From NCBI RefSeq assembly GCF_037126285.1, contig NZ_CP147012.1, forward strand, positions 3,370,676 to 3,434,675: a stretch of DNA of 64,000 nucleotides, written 5' to 3'. This stretch comes from Bernardetia sp. MNP-M8. GTDB taxonomy: Bacteria; Bacteroidota; Bacteroidia; Cytophagales; Bernardetiaceae. Positions 8,531-18,064 of this stretch are shown here, in pieces. Numbering within the stretch: position 1 is the first letter of the stretch; each line of letters opens with the position of its first letter. Below the pieces are notes generated by a model. The model had not been told where the DNA came from. It worked only from the letters and a program-made list of their open reading frames with translations, and searched no databases. A program made the translations under genes and the position numbers.

Positions 8531-11377
8531 ATGAAATCTATTTTTTCCTTTCCCATTTTTATTCTTTCTTGTTTTTTTATTCTTTCGTTTTCTAATTTTG
8601 CTTTTGCTCAAAATTATAATTTACAGGGAATTGTTTTAGAAAAAGAAACCTCTGAGCCTCTTATTTCTGCAAATATTGTAATGCGTTTTGCCAGTGATAC
8701 TTCAAAATTTGTTTTTGCAACAACAGATTTTGAAGGAAAATTTTCATTCAAAAATCTTACTCAGCAAAATTATATTCTTCAGATTAGTTATGTAGGCTAT
8801 CAAAATTATTCTCAAAATATTATTTTATCAAAGCCAAGTACAGTTTTAGAGCCTATTTTGATAGAAGAAAGTACACTTTTAGCCGTAACTGTTGAGGGAA
8901 GGCAAACCATTTCGGAGCAAATAGGTGATACAACACAATATAATGCTTCTGCTTTCAAGACTGAAAAAAATGCAGATGCTGAAACTCTTTTGAAAAAAAT
9001 GCCTACTATCACTACCGAAAATGGACAAATACAAGCACAAGGAGAAGCAGTAGGGAAAGTTTTGGTAGATGGAAAAGAGTTTTTTGGTAATGATGCTAAT
9101 TTGGCTTTAAAAAGTTTGCCAGCCGAAATTATAGAAAAAATACAAGTTTTTGACCAAGAAAGCGACCAAGCACGATTTTCTGGAGTAAGTGATGGAAATA
9201 CTGTAAAAACTATAAATATTGTTACCAAAAAAGATAGCCGAAATGGGCAATTTGGAAAAATTTATGCAGGTTATGGAACAGATGAACGTTATTTTGCAGG
9301 AGGAAATATTAATTTTTTTAATGGAAAACAACGTATTTCTGTTATCGGAATTACAAATAATGTAAGTCAGCAAAATTTTTCTACACAAGATTTATTGGGA
9401 GTTGTGGGTTCAACAGGTAATACAAGAGGTAGAGGACGCAGAAATAGAGGAAATCCTAGTGATGTAAATAATTTTTTGGTAGGTGGACAAAATGGAATTA
9501 CAAAAACTAGCAGTATAGGAATTAATTATTCTGATGAATGGGGAAAGAAAATTCAACTTTCAGGGAGCTATTTTTTCAACTGGAGCGACAATAGTGCAAC
9601 AACAAACCTAACGAGAGATTTTTTCTTACAAGATGATGCAAATGGAGCAGCTCAAAATCAATTTTATAACGAAAATCAAATTAGTGGTAGTGATAATCAA
9701 AATCATCGTTTTGCGCTTCGTTTTGAATACAAAATTGATTCAGTAAATGAACTTATTCTGACACCAAGATTAAATATTCAAAATTACAAAAGCAATAGCC
9801 TTACTGATGCTCAAACACTTTTAGATGATGACTTTCTTTTAAACAGAACTGTAAATAATTTTAATAATAATTCAACAGCCTTTAATTTTGAAAATGATGC
9901 TCTCTTTCGTCATCGTTTCAAAAAACGTGGTCGTACTCTTTCTGTAAAATTAAATACACAAGCTAATTTACAAGACGGACAAAATAGCCTTTTAGCAAAT
10001 GTAGAAACATTGAAAAGTTCTGATACACTCAATCAAGAAACTTTTAATACTAAAAATGATATTCTTTGGGCAACTGAAGTAGAATACACAGAGTCTCTTT
10101 CAGAAAAATCTAGTTTACAAATTGAGTATGAATACTCAAATAATCAAATAGAAAACGAAACAGAAACCTTTGATATTTTTTCAGAATTAAATCAGGGCAG
10201 AATATTGAATAATCAACTTTCTTCTACTATTGAGAGTGATTATCTGTATCATAAAGCAGGTTTAGGTTATAGTTACCGTACCAAAAAACTCAATATTAAT
10301 ACTAGTTTTAATTATCAAAATGCAACTCTAAATGGAGGGCAGACTTTTCCTTTCGAAACTAACTTTAAAAGAAATTTTCAAAATATTTTACCTAGAGTAG
10401 TCATTCGTTATGAAATTTCGGATAACAGTAACTTGCGTTTGATTTATCGTTCTTCTACTCGTAATCCTCAAATTACACAGCTTCAAGAAGTGCTTGATAA
10501 TAGCAATCCTTTACAACTTTCTATTGGTAATGAAGACCTAAATCAACAAGTAGAAAATCGTTATATTGCTCGTTATTCGTATAATAACCCTGATAAACGT
10601 ATTAACTTCTTTACTTTTGCATATCTAAGACAAACAAATGACTATATCACAAACTCTACTTGGATAGCACAACAGGATTCAGTAACTGTAGAAGGAGTTT
10701 TATTGAATGAAGGTGTTCAGCTTACTCGCCCAGTCAATGTAGATGGTTATTTGACAGGACGTTTGAATGCAATGATTGGCATTCCATTTTGGAAACTTAA
10801 TTTTAATCTCAATAATCAGTTTGGTTACAATAGAATTCCTACTGTCATTAATGGAGAAAAAAATATTGCGAATAATTATAGCTTTACAGAAGGACTGACA
10901 ATTAGCAGCAATATTAATGAAAAAATAGACTTCGGAATTACTTATAATTTAGGTTATAATATCGTAGAAAATACAATTCAACCACAAGCAGACAATAATT
11001 ATCTGACACATACTTTAGAGTTTAGAAATTTATTTCTATTCAAAAAAGGATTTTTATGGCAAAATGATTTAACTTATCAGAGTTATAATGGTCTTTCAGA
11101 TAGTTTCAATCAAGATTATTTATTGTGGAGTATGAGTGTAGGAAAACGTTTTATGAAAGATGAAAGAGCAGAATTAAAACTAACTGTTTTCGATTTGTTA
11201 AATCAAAATAATAGTATTTCTAGAAATGTTACCGAAACTTATGTTGAAGATATACAAACGCAGGTTTTAAATCGTTATTTTATGGTAAGCTTTACCTATA
11301 TGATTCGTAATTTCAAGACTGCCAAAGCAAAAGAAATGGAACAGGAAAAACGTGGAAGAGGCAAAGGAAGAAATTAA
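8531..11377 (+). CDS. Outer-membrane beta-barrel receptor with CarboxypepD_reg-like domain
   Basis: The 948-residue protein has a signal peptide (about 1-26), a CarboxypepD-regulatory-like domain (about 28-110, phrase YNLQGIVLEKETSEPLISAN), and a plug-like segment (about 120-220, KMPTITTENGQIQAQGEAVG). A long beta-strand-rich barrel follows. This is the architecture of TonB-dependent-receptor-like outer membrane proteins (OMP_b-brl_3 type) that are abundant in Bacteroidota. No SusD partner is adjacent, so it is not a standard SusCD pair. A tail rich in Lys, Arg and Gly ends the protein. The substrate cannot be read from the sequence. Confidence 0.82.
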   Translation: MKSIFSFPIFILSCFFILSFSNFAFAQNYNLQGIVLEKETSEPLISANIVMRFASDTSKFVFATTDFEGKFSFKNLTQQNYILQISYVGYQNYSQNIILSKPSTVLEPILIEESTLLAVTVEGRQTISEQIGDTTQYNASAFKTEKNADAETLLKKMPTITTENGQIQAQGEAVGKVLVDGKEFFGNDANLALKSLPAEIIEKIQVFDQESDQARFSGVSDGNTVKTINIVTKKDSRNGQFGKIYAGYGTDERYFAGGNINFFNGKQRISVIGITNNVSQQNFSTQDLLGVVGSTGNTRGRGRRNRGNPSDVNNFLVGGQNGITKTSSIGINYSDEWGKKIQLSGSYFFNWSDNSATTNLTRDFFLQDDANGAAQNQFYNENQISGSDNQNHRFALRFEYKIDSVNELILTPRLNIQNYKSNSLTDAQTLLDDDFLLNRTVNNFNNNSTAFNFENDALFRHRFKKRGRTLSVKLNTQANLQDGQNSLLANVETLKSSDTLNQETFNTKNDILWATEVEYTESLSEKSSLQIEYEYSNNQIENETETFDIFSELNQGRILNNQLSSTIESDYLYHKAGLGYSYRTKKLNINTSFNYQNATLNGGQTFPFETNFKRNFQNILPRVVIRYEISDNSNLRLIYRSSTRNPQITQLQEVLDNSNPLQLSIGNEDLNQQVENRYIARYSYNNPDKRINFFTFAYLRQTNDYITNSTWIAQQDSVTVEGVLLNEGVQLTRPVNVDGYLTGRLNAMIGIPFWKLNFNLNNQFGYNRIPTVINGEKNIANNYSFTEGLTISSNINEKIDFGITYNLGYNIVENTIQPQADNNYLTHTLEFRNLFLFKKGFLWQNDLTYQSYNGLSDSFNQDYLLWSMSVGKRFMKDERAELKLTVFDLLNQNNSISRNVTETYVEDIQTQVLNRYFMVSFTYMIRNFKTAKAKEMEQEKRGRGKGRN

Positions 11378-11689
11378 CTTGATTATTACCCTAAGAGCCT
11401 TTTTAAGATTCTTAGGATTGAATAAAGGTTTCACCGTTATTTTTATATAACAGTCTTCCAAACCGTTGAATTTCATAAAATACTGTTTTTGATGTTCAGA
11501 CTAGAAGTCTAAACTACCTTAATACAAACCGTGATAAGGTTTAATAAACTACTCTTTATCCTTTTATTTTTAGTAATTTTGGCATACTTTTAGGGAATTT
11601 ATAACTAAATCTTATAATAAAAATATCCTATAAAAATAGCTTTCTATAAAACTCATTATTTATATGAGATTATTACCTAATTTAATAAA
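11378..11689. other. Intergenic region without a recognised gene
   Basis: This 312-base AT-rich gap holds only weak hairpins: CCTAAGA against TCTTAGG near 11390-11417, without a following T run, and AGACT-AGA-AGTCT near 11498. It also holds a TACTTTTAG sequence near 11587 that could be a -7 element for the next gene. No RNA gene was recognised. Confidence 0.4.
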
Positions 11690-12928
11690 ATGATAAATAG
11701 CACTACATTTCTTCGTCCTACTTTTTTCTATAAAATAATATTAAGTAGCATTTTTTTACTTTCTTCTTTGTTTCTTTCCACAAATGTACACGCTCAATTC
11801 AATTTCAAAAAAGATTCTACTAATAGAATTACAATAAACAAAGGGAGTCATTATACCAAAACGCCATTTGTTACTCTTCAAATAGCAGCTTTTGATGTTA
11901 CACAAATGCAAATCAGTAATCGTCAAGATTTTATTGATGCTCATTGGATTCCTTATCAACCAACAGTTTATGGTTGGAAACTTATTCCAGAAGATGGCGA
12001 TCAAAAAGTATATGTTCGTTTCAAAGATGCTAAAGCAAACATGATGGCAATTGTAACAGCAGATATTCATTTGGATATGACAGCACCAAAAAATCCTAAA
12101 ATCAAAATTGATGTAGAAGGAGAGGCTATTAAAGATTCGACTCAACTAGTAAAGCTCTTTGTAAGCGCAGAAGAACCAGACAAACGTTATTATGTAATGG
12201 TTTCGAATCATCGTTCTTTTTATCGTCAGCGTTGGCAGCTTATTACACCAGAAATTGAAGATTGGCAGTTAGGAAGTAAATTAGATGGTGTAAAAATTGT
12301 TTTTGCTAAATTTAGAGACCGTTCAGGTAATATTTCGGATGTAGTTTCTGATAAAGTAGTTTTAGATACACAAGGTCCTGTTCGTCCATCAATTACTATA
12401 AATAATGGCGAACCTGCACTTACCAAGCAAGCTGCTGAAGTTCAACTTACTCTGACAGCAGGAGGAGCTACTGAAATGATGGTTTCTGATAATGAATCTT
12501 TTGAAGGACAAGAATGGCAGCCCATCAAAAAGTATTTAAAATGGAAACTCTCAGAAGGTGATGGTGAGAAAAAACTCTATGCAAGATTTAGAGACAATGC
12601 AAAAAATGAAACAGAAGTGGTTTCTGCAACTATAGATGTAGATTCTACACCTCCTTCTGATATGACAATTATTATAAATGGAGGAGACCAAACCTCAAGA
12701 CATATTGACGGAGTGGTTGAGCTTGCTATAAAAGCAACAGATGCAAAGTATATGATGATTTCGAATAGTGATAATTTTAGAGCAGGACGTTGGTTGCCTT
12801 ATGAAGAATTAGTCAGTGATTGGCGTTTGATTGGTGAAAATGGAAAGAAGTCTGTCTATATAAAATTTAAAGATGATGCTGGAAATGAGTCCGAAGTAAT
12901 TAGTGATGAAATTGTTTTGATTCGATAA
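11690..12928 (+). CDS. Secreted protein of four Ig-like repeats
   Basis: After a signal peptide (about 1-35, ending near NVHAQ) the 412-residue product consists of four related units of about 90 residues. Each contains a pattern like VxLxLxA...MMxSNxxxF...WxPY...WxL...DGxKxVYxKFxDxxGNxSxVxSDxIxLD, often joined by a DxTxP linker. This is the look of extracellular beta-sandwich modules. There is no recognisable T9SS C-terminal domain, as the last repeat runs to the end. It is probably periplasmic or surface-associated; the binding partner is unknown. A terminator follows at 12952. Confidence 0.65.
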   Translation: MINSTTFLRPTFFYKIILSSIFLLSSLFLSTNVHAQFNFKKDSTNRITINKGSHYTKTPFVTLQIAAFDVTQMQISNRQDFIDAHWIPYQPTVYGWKLIPEDGDQKVYVRFKDAKANMMAIVTADIHLDMTAPKNPKIKIDVEGEAIKDSTQLVKLFVSAEEPDKRYYVMVSNHRSFYRQRWQLITPEIEDWQLGSKLDGVKIVFAKFRDRSGNISDVVSDKVVLDTQGPVRPSITINNGEPALTKQAAEVQLTLTAGGATEMMVSDNESFEGQEWQPIKKYLKWKLSEGDGEKKLYARFRDNAKNETEVVSATIDVDSTPPSDMTIIINGGDQTSRHIDGVVELAIKATDAKYMMISNSDNFRAGRWLPYEELVSDWRLIGENGKKSVYIKFKDDAGNESEVISDEIVLIR

Positions 12929-12951
12929 TCGTCTTGCTAAAGTATTTTAAA

Positions 12952-12988
12952 GTCCTTGTATAATTGATTTATACAAGGATTTTTTTAT
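12952..12988 (+). terminator. Rho-independent terminator
   Basis: TCCTTGTATAA pairs with TTATACAAGGA and is followed by seven T residues. A near copy of the stem recurs at 13710. Confidence 0.8.
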
Positions 12989-13028
12989 AAAAGTATTTTA
13001 CAAGGATGATTAATTTGTTTATAGTTTT

Positions 13029-13059
13029 TTGTGTATATGCTAAACAAATAGTATATTTG
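13029..13059 (+). promoter_or_regulatory. Bacteroidota-type promoter upstream of the 160-residue gene
   Basis: TTG (13029-13031), a 20-base spacer and TATATTTG (13052-13059) match the TTG-N19/20-TAnnTTTG pattern. The leader to the ATG at 13198 would be about 130 bases. Confidence 0.5.
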
Positions 13060-13197
13060 TGAAATGAAAAGGGTGTAATATAATCATATAAACTCATAAA
13101 ATTAAACAAAAATAATTTGTATCTAATTCATTGTATGTTTTAGATATCTTAGAAGGCTTGACTACTAGAAATAAACCATTTACTTAAATCTTTTAAG

Positions 13198-13680
13198 ATG
13201 AAAATTACTATCGAAGAAAATCAGCATTATAAATTATATATAAGCTCTACAAAGAATAGAATCTATTTTAGTATGGTAGGAAAGTTACAAGACGAAAATC
13301 AAATTCCTTGTTTTATTGAAGATTGGAAAAGAGCTATTGCTCAAGTAACAACTAACTTTACTGTTCTTTCTGATATTAGGCTAATAGATTTACAAGGCAA
13401 GAAAATAGAAAAATTGCATGAAAAAGTACAATCTTTTCTTACTGAAAACGGACTTTTAGAAACAGCTGAAGTAATGCCTATGAATGATATAGCAGATTTA
13501 CAAGCCAACCAAATGGTAGAACGTTCTGGAATGCCAACTACAAAATTTAGAAGTATAGAAGAAGCAGAAAATTATTTGGATACAATAGTAGCCTCATTTA
13601 ATAAATCAAAATCAGAAGAAAAAAGAAATGATGCTTGTCAAACTAAAAATAAAGATAACCGAAAATCTGATTTTAGATAA
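13198..13680 (+). CDS. Hypothetical STAS/SpoIIAA-like protein
   Basis: This 160-residue cytoplasmic protein has no signal peptide or membrane segment. The strand-helix pattern (KNRIYFSMVGKLQDENQIPC, FTVLSDIRLID, then RSGMPTTKFRSIEEAENYLD) recalls the SpoIIAA/STAS-like fold found in many Bacteroidota hypothetical proteins, but no diagnostic residue is present. The C-terminal 25 residues are charged and probably disordered. It stands alone between two terminators, with its own promoter-like sequence. Confidence 0.55.
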   Translation: MKITIEENQHYKLYISSTKNRIYFSMVGKLQDENQIPCFIEDWKRAIAQVTTNFTVLSDIRLIDLQGKKIEKLHEKVQSFLTENGLLETAEVMPMNDIADLQANQMVERSGMPTTKFRSIEEAENYLDTIVASFNKSKSEEKRNDACQTKNKDNRKSDFR

Positions 13681-13709
13681 CAAACTTTAAATTATTAATC
13701 ATTAAAAAA

Positions 13710-13745
13710 TCCTTGTATAAGATAAATTACACAAGGATTTTACTT
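13710..13745. terminator. Bidirectional terminator between convergent genes
   Basis: TCCTTGTATAA and TTACACAAGGA form a stem flanked by A-rich and T-rich runs on both sides. It can serve both the plus-strand gene ending at 13680 and the minus-strand gene ending at 13789. Confidence 0.7.
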
Positions 13746-13788
13746 TTTATTGAATAAAAAATTTAGCTATTAGTATCTCAATAAAAAA

Positions 13789-14415
13789 TTATTTTTTCCA
13801 TTTGATTGAACAACCAACAGCTTTAGCTTCTTTTTTAGTTACTTTTTTACCAGCTAAAAGTGCATCTACTGCATCTACTACGTATGTTTCTGTAACTTCG
13901 TCAGCACTTTTTGCATTGTCATCAATAGCACCAATATATTCTACTTTTAATTTTCCGTCGTTTTTGCTCAATACATAAACATGAGGTGTTTTTGTTGCTC
14001 CGTATGCTTTTGCAATACTTTGGTCTTCATCAGAAAGATAAACAAATGGAAACTCTTTTTCTGCTGCACGCTCTATCATCATCTCAAAGTTGTCATCTGG
14101 TTGTGTCAATACATTTGGATTAATAGCAACTACAGGATAGCCTTTTTCTGCAAACTGATTGTGCAAAGAAATCAAACGGTCTTCATATAATTTTGCATAC
14201 GGACAATGATTGCATGTAAAAGTAACAATATAGCCTTTGGCATCTTCCATTCCAGCAAGAGAAATCATTTCGCCATCGATATTTTTGAGATTAAAGTCAG
14301 TTGCTTCATCGCCAACAGTATAACCATTTTCGTCAGTTGCAGCAGTAAATAAAAATGCAATAGCAAACACTGCCACTAGCATAGAAAGAGAAGTAAAAAT
14401 TTTGTTGTAGTTCAT
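13789..14415 (-). CDS. Thioredoxin-fold redoxin, exported
   Basis: The 208-residue protein has an N-terminal signal or anchor (about 1-27) and an AhpC/TSA-Redoxin-like thioredoxin fold. The active-site phrase VTFTCNHCPYAKLYEDRL gives a CxxC motif of the CNHC type, and AYGATKTPHVYVL holds the cis-Pro region. Members of this family act as periplasmic thiol-disulfide or peroxide-handling proteins. A second thioredoxin-like gene (14497-15042) lies 81 bases upstream on the same strand, so both may act in periplasmic redox control. Confidence 0.82.
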   Translation of the reverse strand: MNYNKIFTSLSMLVAVFAIAFLFTAATDENGYTVGDEATDFNLKNIDGEMISLAGMEDAKGYIVTFTCNHCPYAKLYEDRLISLHNQFAEKGYPVVAINPNVLTQPDDNFEMMIERAAEKEFPFVYLSDEDQSIAKAYGATKTPHVYVLSKNDGKLKVEYIGAIDDNAKSADEVTETYVVDAVDALLAGKKVTKKEAKAVGCSIKWKK

Positions 14416-14496
14416 AATTTTGAGAGTTTTAAGGATTTTTGAAAAGAACAGATTAATAAAAATAAATTGAAGTAATATAGGTAATAATTAATTTTC

Positions 14497-15042
14497 TTAT
14501 AACGCCAAAAGTGAATCAATCGTATGATATAGTTCTTCTTGATTGTAATCACCTTCGTGAAAATGATAAATATTTTTTGTTTTGTTGTAAAAAAGAGTGG
14601 CAGGAATAGAACCAGACCAATCTTTATCTATTTCAGGCATCCAGTTATCATAATCCATAGATGTAATTAAATACTTATCCATAGCATAATCTGAAAAGTT
14701 TTTTCGTTCAAAAAATGGAAGTACTCGTTTTTCCAATTGGTCATCAAAATCCATGCTGATAAGTTTCATTGAAATTTTATCATTCGAATTATTATATTTT
14801 TTGTGTGCAGCATTAAAATAAGGAAGTTCACGCACACAAGGAGCGCACCAAGTAGCCCAAAAATTGATTACAAAGAGCGAATCATCATCTTTTTGTGTAA
14901 GTTCAATAAGCTCATTTTTGTCTATTGGAGTAACTATTTGAGTGTTTTTGATAAAATCTTTATCTGATTTTATGATAAATGAAAAACAAATTAGACTTAC
15001 TAAAATAGCTGAAAATGAATATATAAAATTTCGTTTTTTCAT
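14497..15042 (-). CDS. TlpA-like thioredoxin family protein
   Basis: This 181-residue protein carries an N-terminal membrane anchor or signal (about 1-24) and the active site FWATWCAPCVRELPYFNAAH, the WCxPC motif of TlpA/ResA-type thiol-disulfide oxidoreductases. The cis-Pro region is GSIPATLFYNK. These proteins reduce disulfides in the periplasm, for example during cytochrome c maturation; no cytochrome maturation gene is adjacent. It precedes the 208-residue redoxin gene on the same strand. Confidence 0.85.
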   Translation of the reverse strand: MKKRNFIYSFSAILVSLICFSFIIKSDKDFIKNTQIVTPIDKNELIELTQKDDDSLFVINFWATWCAPCVRELPYFNAAHKKYNNSNDKISMKLISMDFDDQLEKRVLPFFERKNFSDYAMDKYLITSMDYDNWMPEIDKDWSGSIPATLFYNKTKNIYHFHEGDYNQEELYHTIDSLLAL

Positions 15043-15293
15043 AGTTTAGTTTTTAATAATAGCTGTGATAACACTTTGATTATAACAAAGATACACCTTT
15101 ATATAAGTAAAAAAAGTTTGTACAATTTAAAAATTAGTTATAAAATCCTATCGTTTTATAATTATTATTAAATTTATTGAACCAAAATTGACCCAAAAAT
15201 TGCTTAAAAATTGTGTATTAAGAATAATCGTTTCTAAAACTTCGATTGTAATTCTTTTTCAAGTTCGTTCTATTACTATTACATTTATTTTTT

Positions 15294-16370
15294 ATGAAAA
15301 ATCTAAGAAAAGAACTTTCTATCAAAAACTTATTTATTGCTTTAATCTGTATTTCTTTTTCTTCTTGTAAGAATGAAAATATAGCCTCTCAAAATTCAGA
15401 AAAAATACTTCAGGCTAGTGAATCAAATCCTGTCTCAGATAATGTAAAGTCAAGTAAGGTCAATTCTTTTTCTCCTTCTGAATTGCCTAAAAATTTGCTT
15501 TTGGGAGAAGGAGAAGGACTTTCTAGTGTGATTGAGTACAGCTATGAAAATCATCAGGGTGCTTGGTCGCCAGAAACATTGGTACTTCGTAATCAAGAAG
15601 ACTTTAAAAACTATCTTACAGATAACAAAGGACAGTCAAGTTGTTGGTATTTTGGAGATAGTTATAATCCAAACAAAACTGTTCCTCAATGGGCAATTAT
15701 CGAAATCAAAAAAACTATTTCTATCAATTATTTAGGAGTCTTGAGTAGTGAATATTATTCTTCAGAAAGCTACTCAGATAGACATGTAAAGGATAGTGAA
15801 ATTTGGGTTTCCAGTACAGATAAAAACCAAGATAGTTTTAAAAAAATTCTTCCAATTACTCTTCATAAAGATAAATTCTATGAAGTTTTCAGAATTGAGC
15901 CACAAGAAAATGTCAAATACATAAAGTATAAGATAAATTCTAATTATGGACATAAAACAGAGACAGCTATTGCTCCTTTGGCTGCTTTTTATGATGAAAC
16001 TCCAAACAAAACAACTCAAGAAAAAATAACAAGTGGAAAAGCTGATTTTTATTCGATTTTCTTTGGATTGAATAGTGATTTTGTTCGTTCAGAAAGTAAC
16101 CCTGTTCTAGCTCAAATCAAAGATTATTTGACAACTAATCCGACTAAAAACATAGAAATATTGGTTCATAATGATAAGTTAGAAAACGAAAAAGCAAATC
16201 AAGAGCTTACTCAAAAACGTGCTGATGCTTTAAAAGCAAAACTAAAAGATTTAGGAATTGATGAAAAACGAATCACAGCAAAAGGAATGGCTGCCACAAA
16301 GCCAGTTGCCTCAAATGAAAATGAATACGACCGTTCGAAAAATAGACGTGTAGAAATAATTTTTAAATAG
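15294..16370 (+). CDS. OmpA-family lipoprotein with discoidin-like N-terminal domain
   Basis: The ATG at 15294 gives a lipoprotein signal (FIALICISFSSC), so the mature 358-residue precursor is lipid-anchored. Residues about 60-215 resemble a discoidin or NADase-type glycan-binding domain (YSYENHQGAWSPETLVLRNQ, SSCWYFGDSYN, VPQWAIIEIK). The C-terminal part (about 240-358) is an OmpA-like peptidoglycan-binding domain, with FFGLNSDFV, QKRADALKAKLKDLGI and YDRSKNRRVEIIF. The protein probably tethers the outer membrane to the wall while presenting a carbohydrate-binding domain. It is monocistronic. Confidence 0.8.
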   Translation: MKNLRKELSIKNLFIALICISFSSCKNENIASQNSEKILQASESNPVSDNVKSSKVNSFSPSELPKNLLLGEGEGLSSVIEYSYENHQGAWSPETLVLRNQEDFKNYLTDNKGQSSCWYFGDSYNPNKTVPQWAIIEIKKTISINYLGVLSSEYYSSESYSDRHVKDSEIWVSSTDKNQDSFKKILPITLHKDKFYEVFRIEPQENVKYIKYKINSNYGHKTETAIAPLAAFYDETPNKTTQEKITSGKADFYSIFFGLNSDFVRSESNPVLAQIKDYLTTNPTKNIEILVHNDKLENEKANQELTQKRADALKAKLKDLGIDEKRITAKGMAATKPVASNENEYDRSKNRRVEIIFK

Positions 16371-16409
16371 ATTCTTGATTTAAGAAATGAAAAAATATTT
16401 TAATTTACC

Positions 16410-16441
16410 ATACAGCTAAAAATCAATTTTTTTAGCTGTAT
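16410..16441 (+). terminator. Hairpin after the OmpA-family gene
   Basis: ATACAGCTAAAAA pairs with TTTTTTAGCTGTAT around a very short loop. The stem's own T run could act as the terminator, but no T run follows the hairpin. Confidence 0.4.
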
Positions 16442-16482
16442 AGATTTCTGTAAAGCACCTTCTACAACTTTTCTCTAATATC

Positions 16483-16512
16483 TTGTTTATTCCTTGTTTT
16501 TATTTACCTTTG
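16483..16512 (+). promoter_or_regulatory. Consensus Bacteroidota promoter of ffh
   Basis: TTG (16483-16485), exactly 19 bases, then TACCTTTG (16505-16512) match the TTG-N19-TAnnTTTG consensus. The palindrome at 16539-16572 lies in the resulting leader. Confidence 0.65.
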
Positions 16513-16538
16513 TGTGTTTAATACTTTTTTGCGATAAC

Positions 16539-16572
16539 TATCTAGTTCAAGCGTCGACGTTTGAACTAGATA
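16539..16572. repeat. 34-bp near-perfect palindrome in the ffh leader
   Basis: TATCTAGTTCAA and TTGAACTAGATA flank a GCGTCGACGT centre, so the whole 34 bases fold into one hairpin, 52 bases before the ffh ATG. It lacks a T tail and is probably a REP-like insertion or a regulatory hairpin rather than a terminator. Confidence 0.6.
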
Positions 16573-16624
16573 AGAAAAATAAGAAATTCCATTTTCATAG
16601 AAAAAATACAACCGATTTTCATAT

Positions 16625-17962
16625 ATGTTAGATAATTTAACAGCCCGATTAGATAAAGCCATGAAATCGCTGAAAGGCGAAGGAAAAATTACAGAAGTAA
16701 ACGTAGCAACGACCATCAAAGAAATTCGTCGTGCTTTAGTTGATGCCGATGTAGATTATAAAGTAGCCAAAACAGTTACAGACGAAATCAAAGATGAAGC
16801 TTATGGACGTGAAGTTCTTATTGCTGTAAAACCAGGGGAACTTTTTACTAAAATTGTCTATGATAAACTGACAGCTTTGATGGGTGGAGAAAAGAAAGAA
16901 ATGAATCTTTCTGGTAATCCTTCTATTATTTTGGTGGCTGGTCTGAATGGTGCTGGTAAAACGACATTTACTGCAAAATTAGCTAATCATCTTAAAAAAC
17001 AAGGTCGTCAAGTTCTTTTGGCAGCTTGTGATATTTACCGTCCTGCTGCCATTGAGCAGTTGAAAACTTTAGCTGAGCAAATCGATGTTGAGGTTTATGC
17101 AGAACCTGAAAATAAAAATCCTGTTGAGATAGCTCAAAATGCTATCAAACACGGTAAAAGCATAGGAAAGAAAATTATTATTGTCGATACGGCTGGTCGT
17201 TTGGCAATTGATGAAGCATTGATGAGTGAGATTTCAGAAATGAAAAATGTTCTGAATCCTACCGAAACTTTGTTTGTTGTTGATGCAATGACAGGTCAGG
17301 ATGCTGTTACGACTGCAAAAATATTCAACGACCGTATCAATTATGATGGTGTAGTTCTTACAAAATTAGATGGTGACTCTCGTGGTGGTGCTGCCCTTTC
17401 TATTCGTAGAGTAGTTGATAAACCAATTAAGTTTATCGGTACGAGTGAAAAAATGGACGGAATAGATGCTTTCTATCCTGACCGTATGGCACAACGTATT
17501 TTGGGAATGGGTGACGTTCTTTCACTTGTTGATCGTATGCAACAAGCGTATGATGAAGATGAAGCACGTCGTATCAACAAAAAAATCCGTAAAAACCAAT
17601 TTGATTTCAACGATTTTATTTCTCAAATCGAACAAATCAAGAAGATGGGTAATATCAAAGACTTGGTAGGAATGTTACCAGGTATTGGGTCAAAACTTAA
17701 AGATTTTGAAATTGATGATGATGCCTTCCGTCCTATCGAAGCAATCATTAATTCAATGACTGTACACGAACGCTCAAACCCAGATGTTTTAGATGGAAGT
17801 CGTCGTCGTCGTTTGGCTGCTGGTAGTGGACGTACTATTCAAGAAGTAAACAACCTTATCAAACAGTTTGGTGAAATGCGTAAAATGATGCGTAAAATGA
17901 ACCAATTCCAAGGCGCAGGTGGAAGTAAAAAATTAGCCAAAATGATGAAAGGCAAAAGATAA
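16625..17962 (+). CDS. ffh: Signal recognition particle GTPase Ffh
   Basis: Ffh binds signal sequences of nascent membrane proteins together with 4.5S RNA and docks to FtsY. The 445-residue protein has the full NG and M layout: N domain (about 1-100), P-loop GLNGAGKT at 106-113, DTAGRL, TKLDGDSRGGAAL, and a Met-rich M domain at the C-terminus (MRKMMRKMNQFQGAG). The length is normal. The gene has its own promoter-like sequence and a strong terminator at 18001, so it is probably monocistronic. Identity is certain. Confidence 0.97.
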   Translation: MLDNLTARLDKAMKSLKGEGKITEVNVATTIKEIRRALVDADVDYKVAKTVTDEIKDEAYGREVLIAVKPGELFTKIVYDKLTALMGGEKKEMNLSGNPSIILVAGLNGAGKTTFTAKLANHLKKQGRQVLLAACDIYRPAAIEQLKTLAEQIDVEVYAEPENKNPVEIAQNAIKHGKSIGKKIIIVDTAGRLAIDEALMSEISEMKNVLNPTETLFVVDAMTGQDAVTTAKIFNDRINYDGVVLTKLDGDSRGGAALSIRRVVDKPIKFIGTSEKMDGIDAFYPDRMAQRILGMGDVLSLVDRMQQAYDEDEARRINKKIRKNQFDFNDFISQIEQIKKMGNIKDLVGMLPGIGSKLKDFEIDDDAFRPIEAIINSMTVHERSNPDVLDGSRRRRLAAGSGRTIQEVNNLIKQFGEMRKMMRKMNQFQGAGGSKKLAKMMKGKR

Positions 17963-17997
17963 TTATTAATGATTAATTAGTTGCTAATTATTAATTT
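17963..17997 (+). repeat. 7-bp-periodic intergenic array after ffh
   Basis: Five consecutive heptamers of related sequence (for example TTATTAA, TGATTAA, CTAATTA) follow the ffh stop directly. The array is AT-rich, so chance is a concern, but the same spacing recurs at other gene ends in this window. Confidence 0.4.
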
Positions 17998-18000
17998 TAA

Positions 18001-18036
18001 AAAGCGTTTTAGATTTATTTCTAAGACGCTTTTTTA
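18001..18036 (+). terminator. Rho-independent terminator of ffh
   Basis: AAGCGTTTTAGA pairs with TCTAAGACGCTT, followed by a T run. Confidence 0.8.
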
Positions 18037-18064
18037 TTAAAAAACATCCAAAAATCAAATTCTT

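Noticed and set aside
11390-11417. Terminator after the outer-membrane barrel gene
   Set aside because: The stem is weak, with a long loop, and is not followed by a T run.
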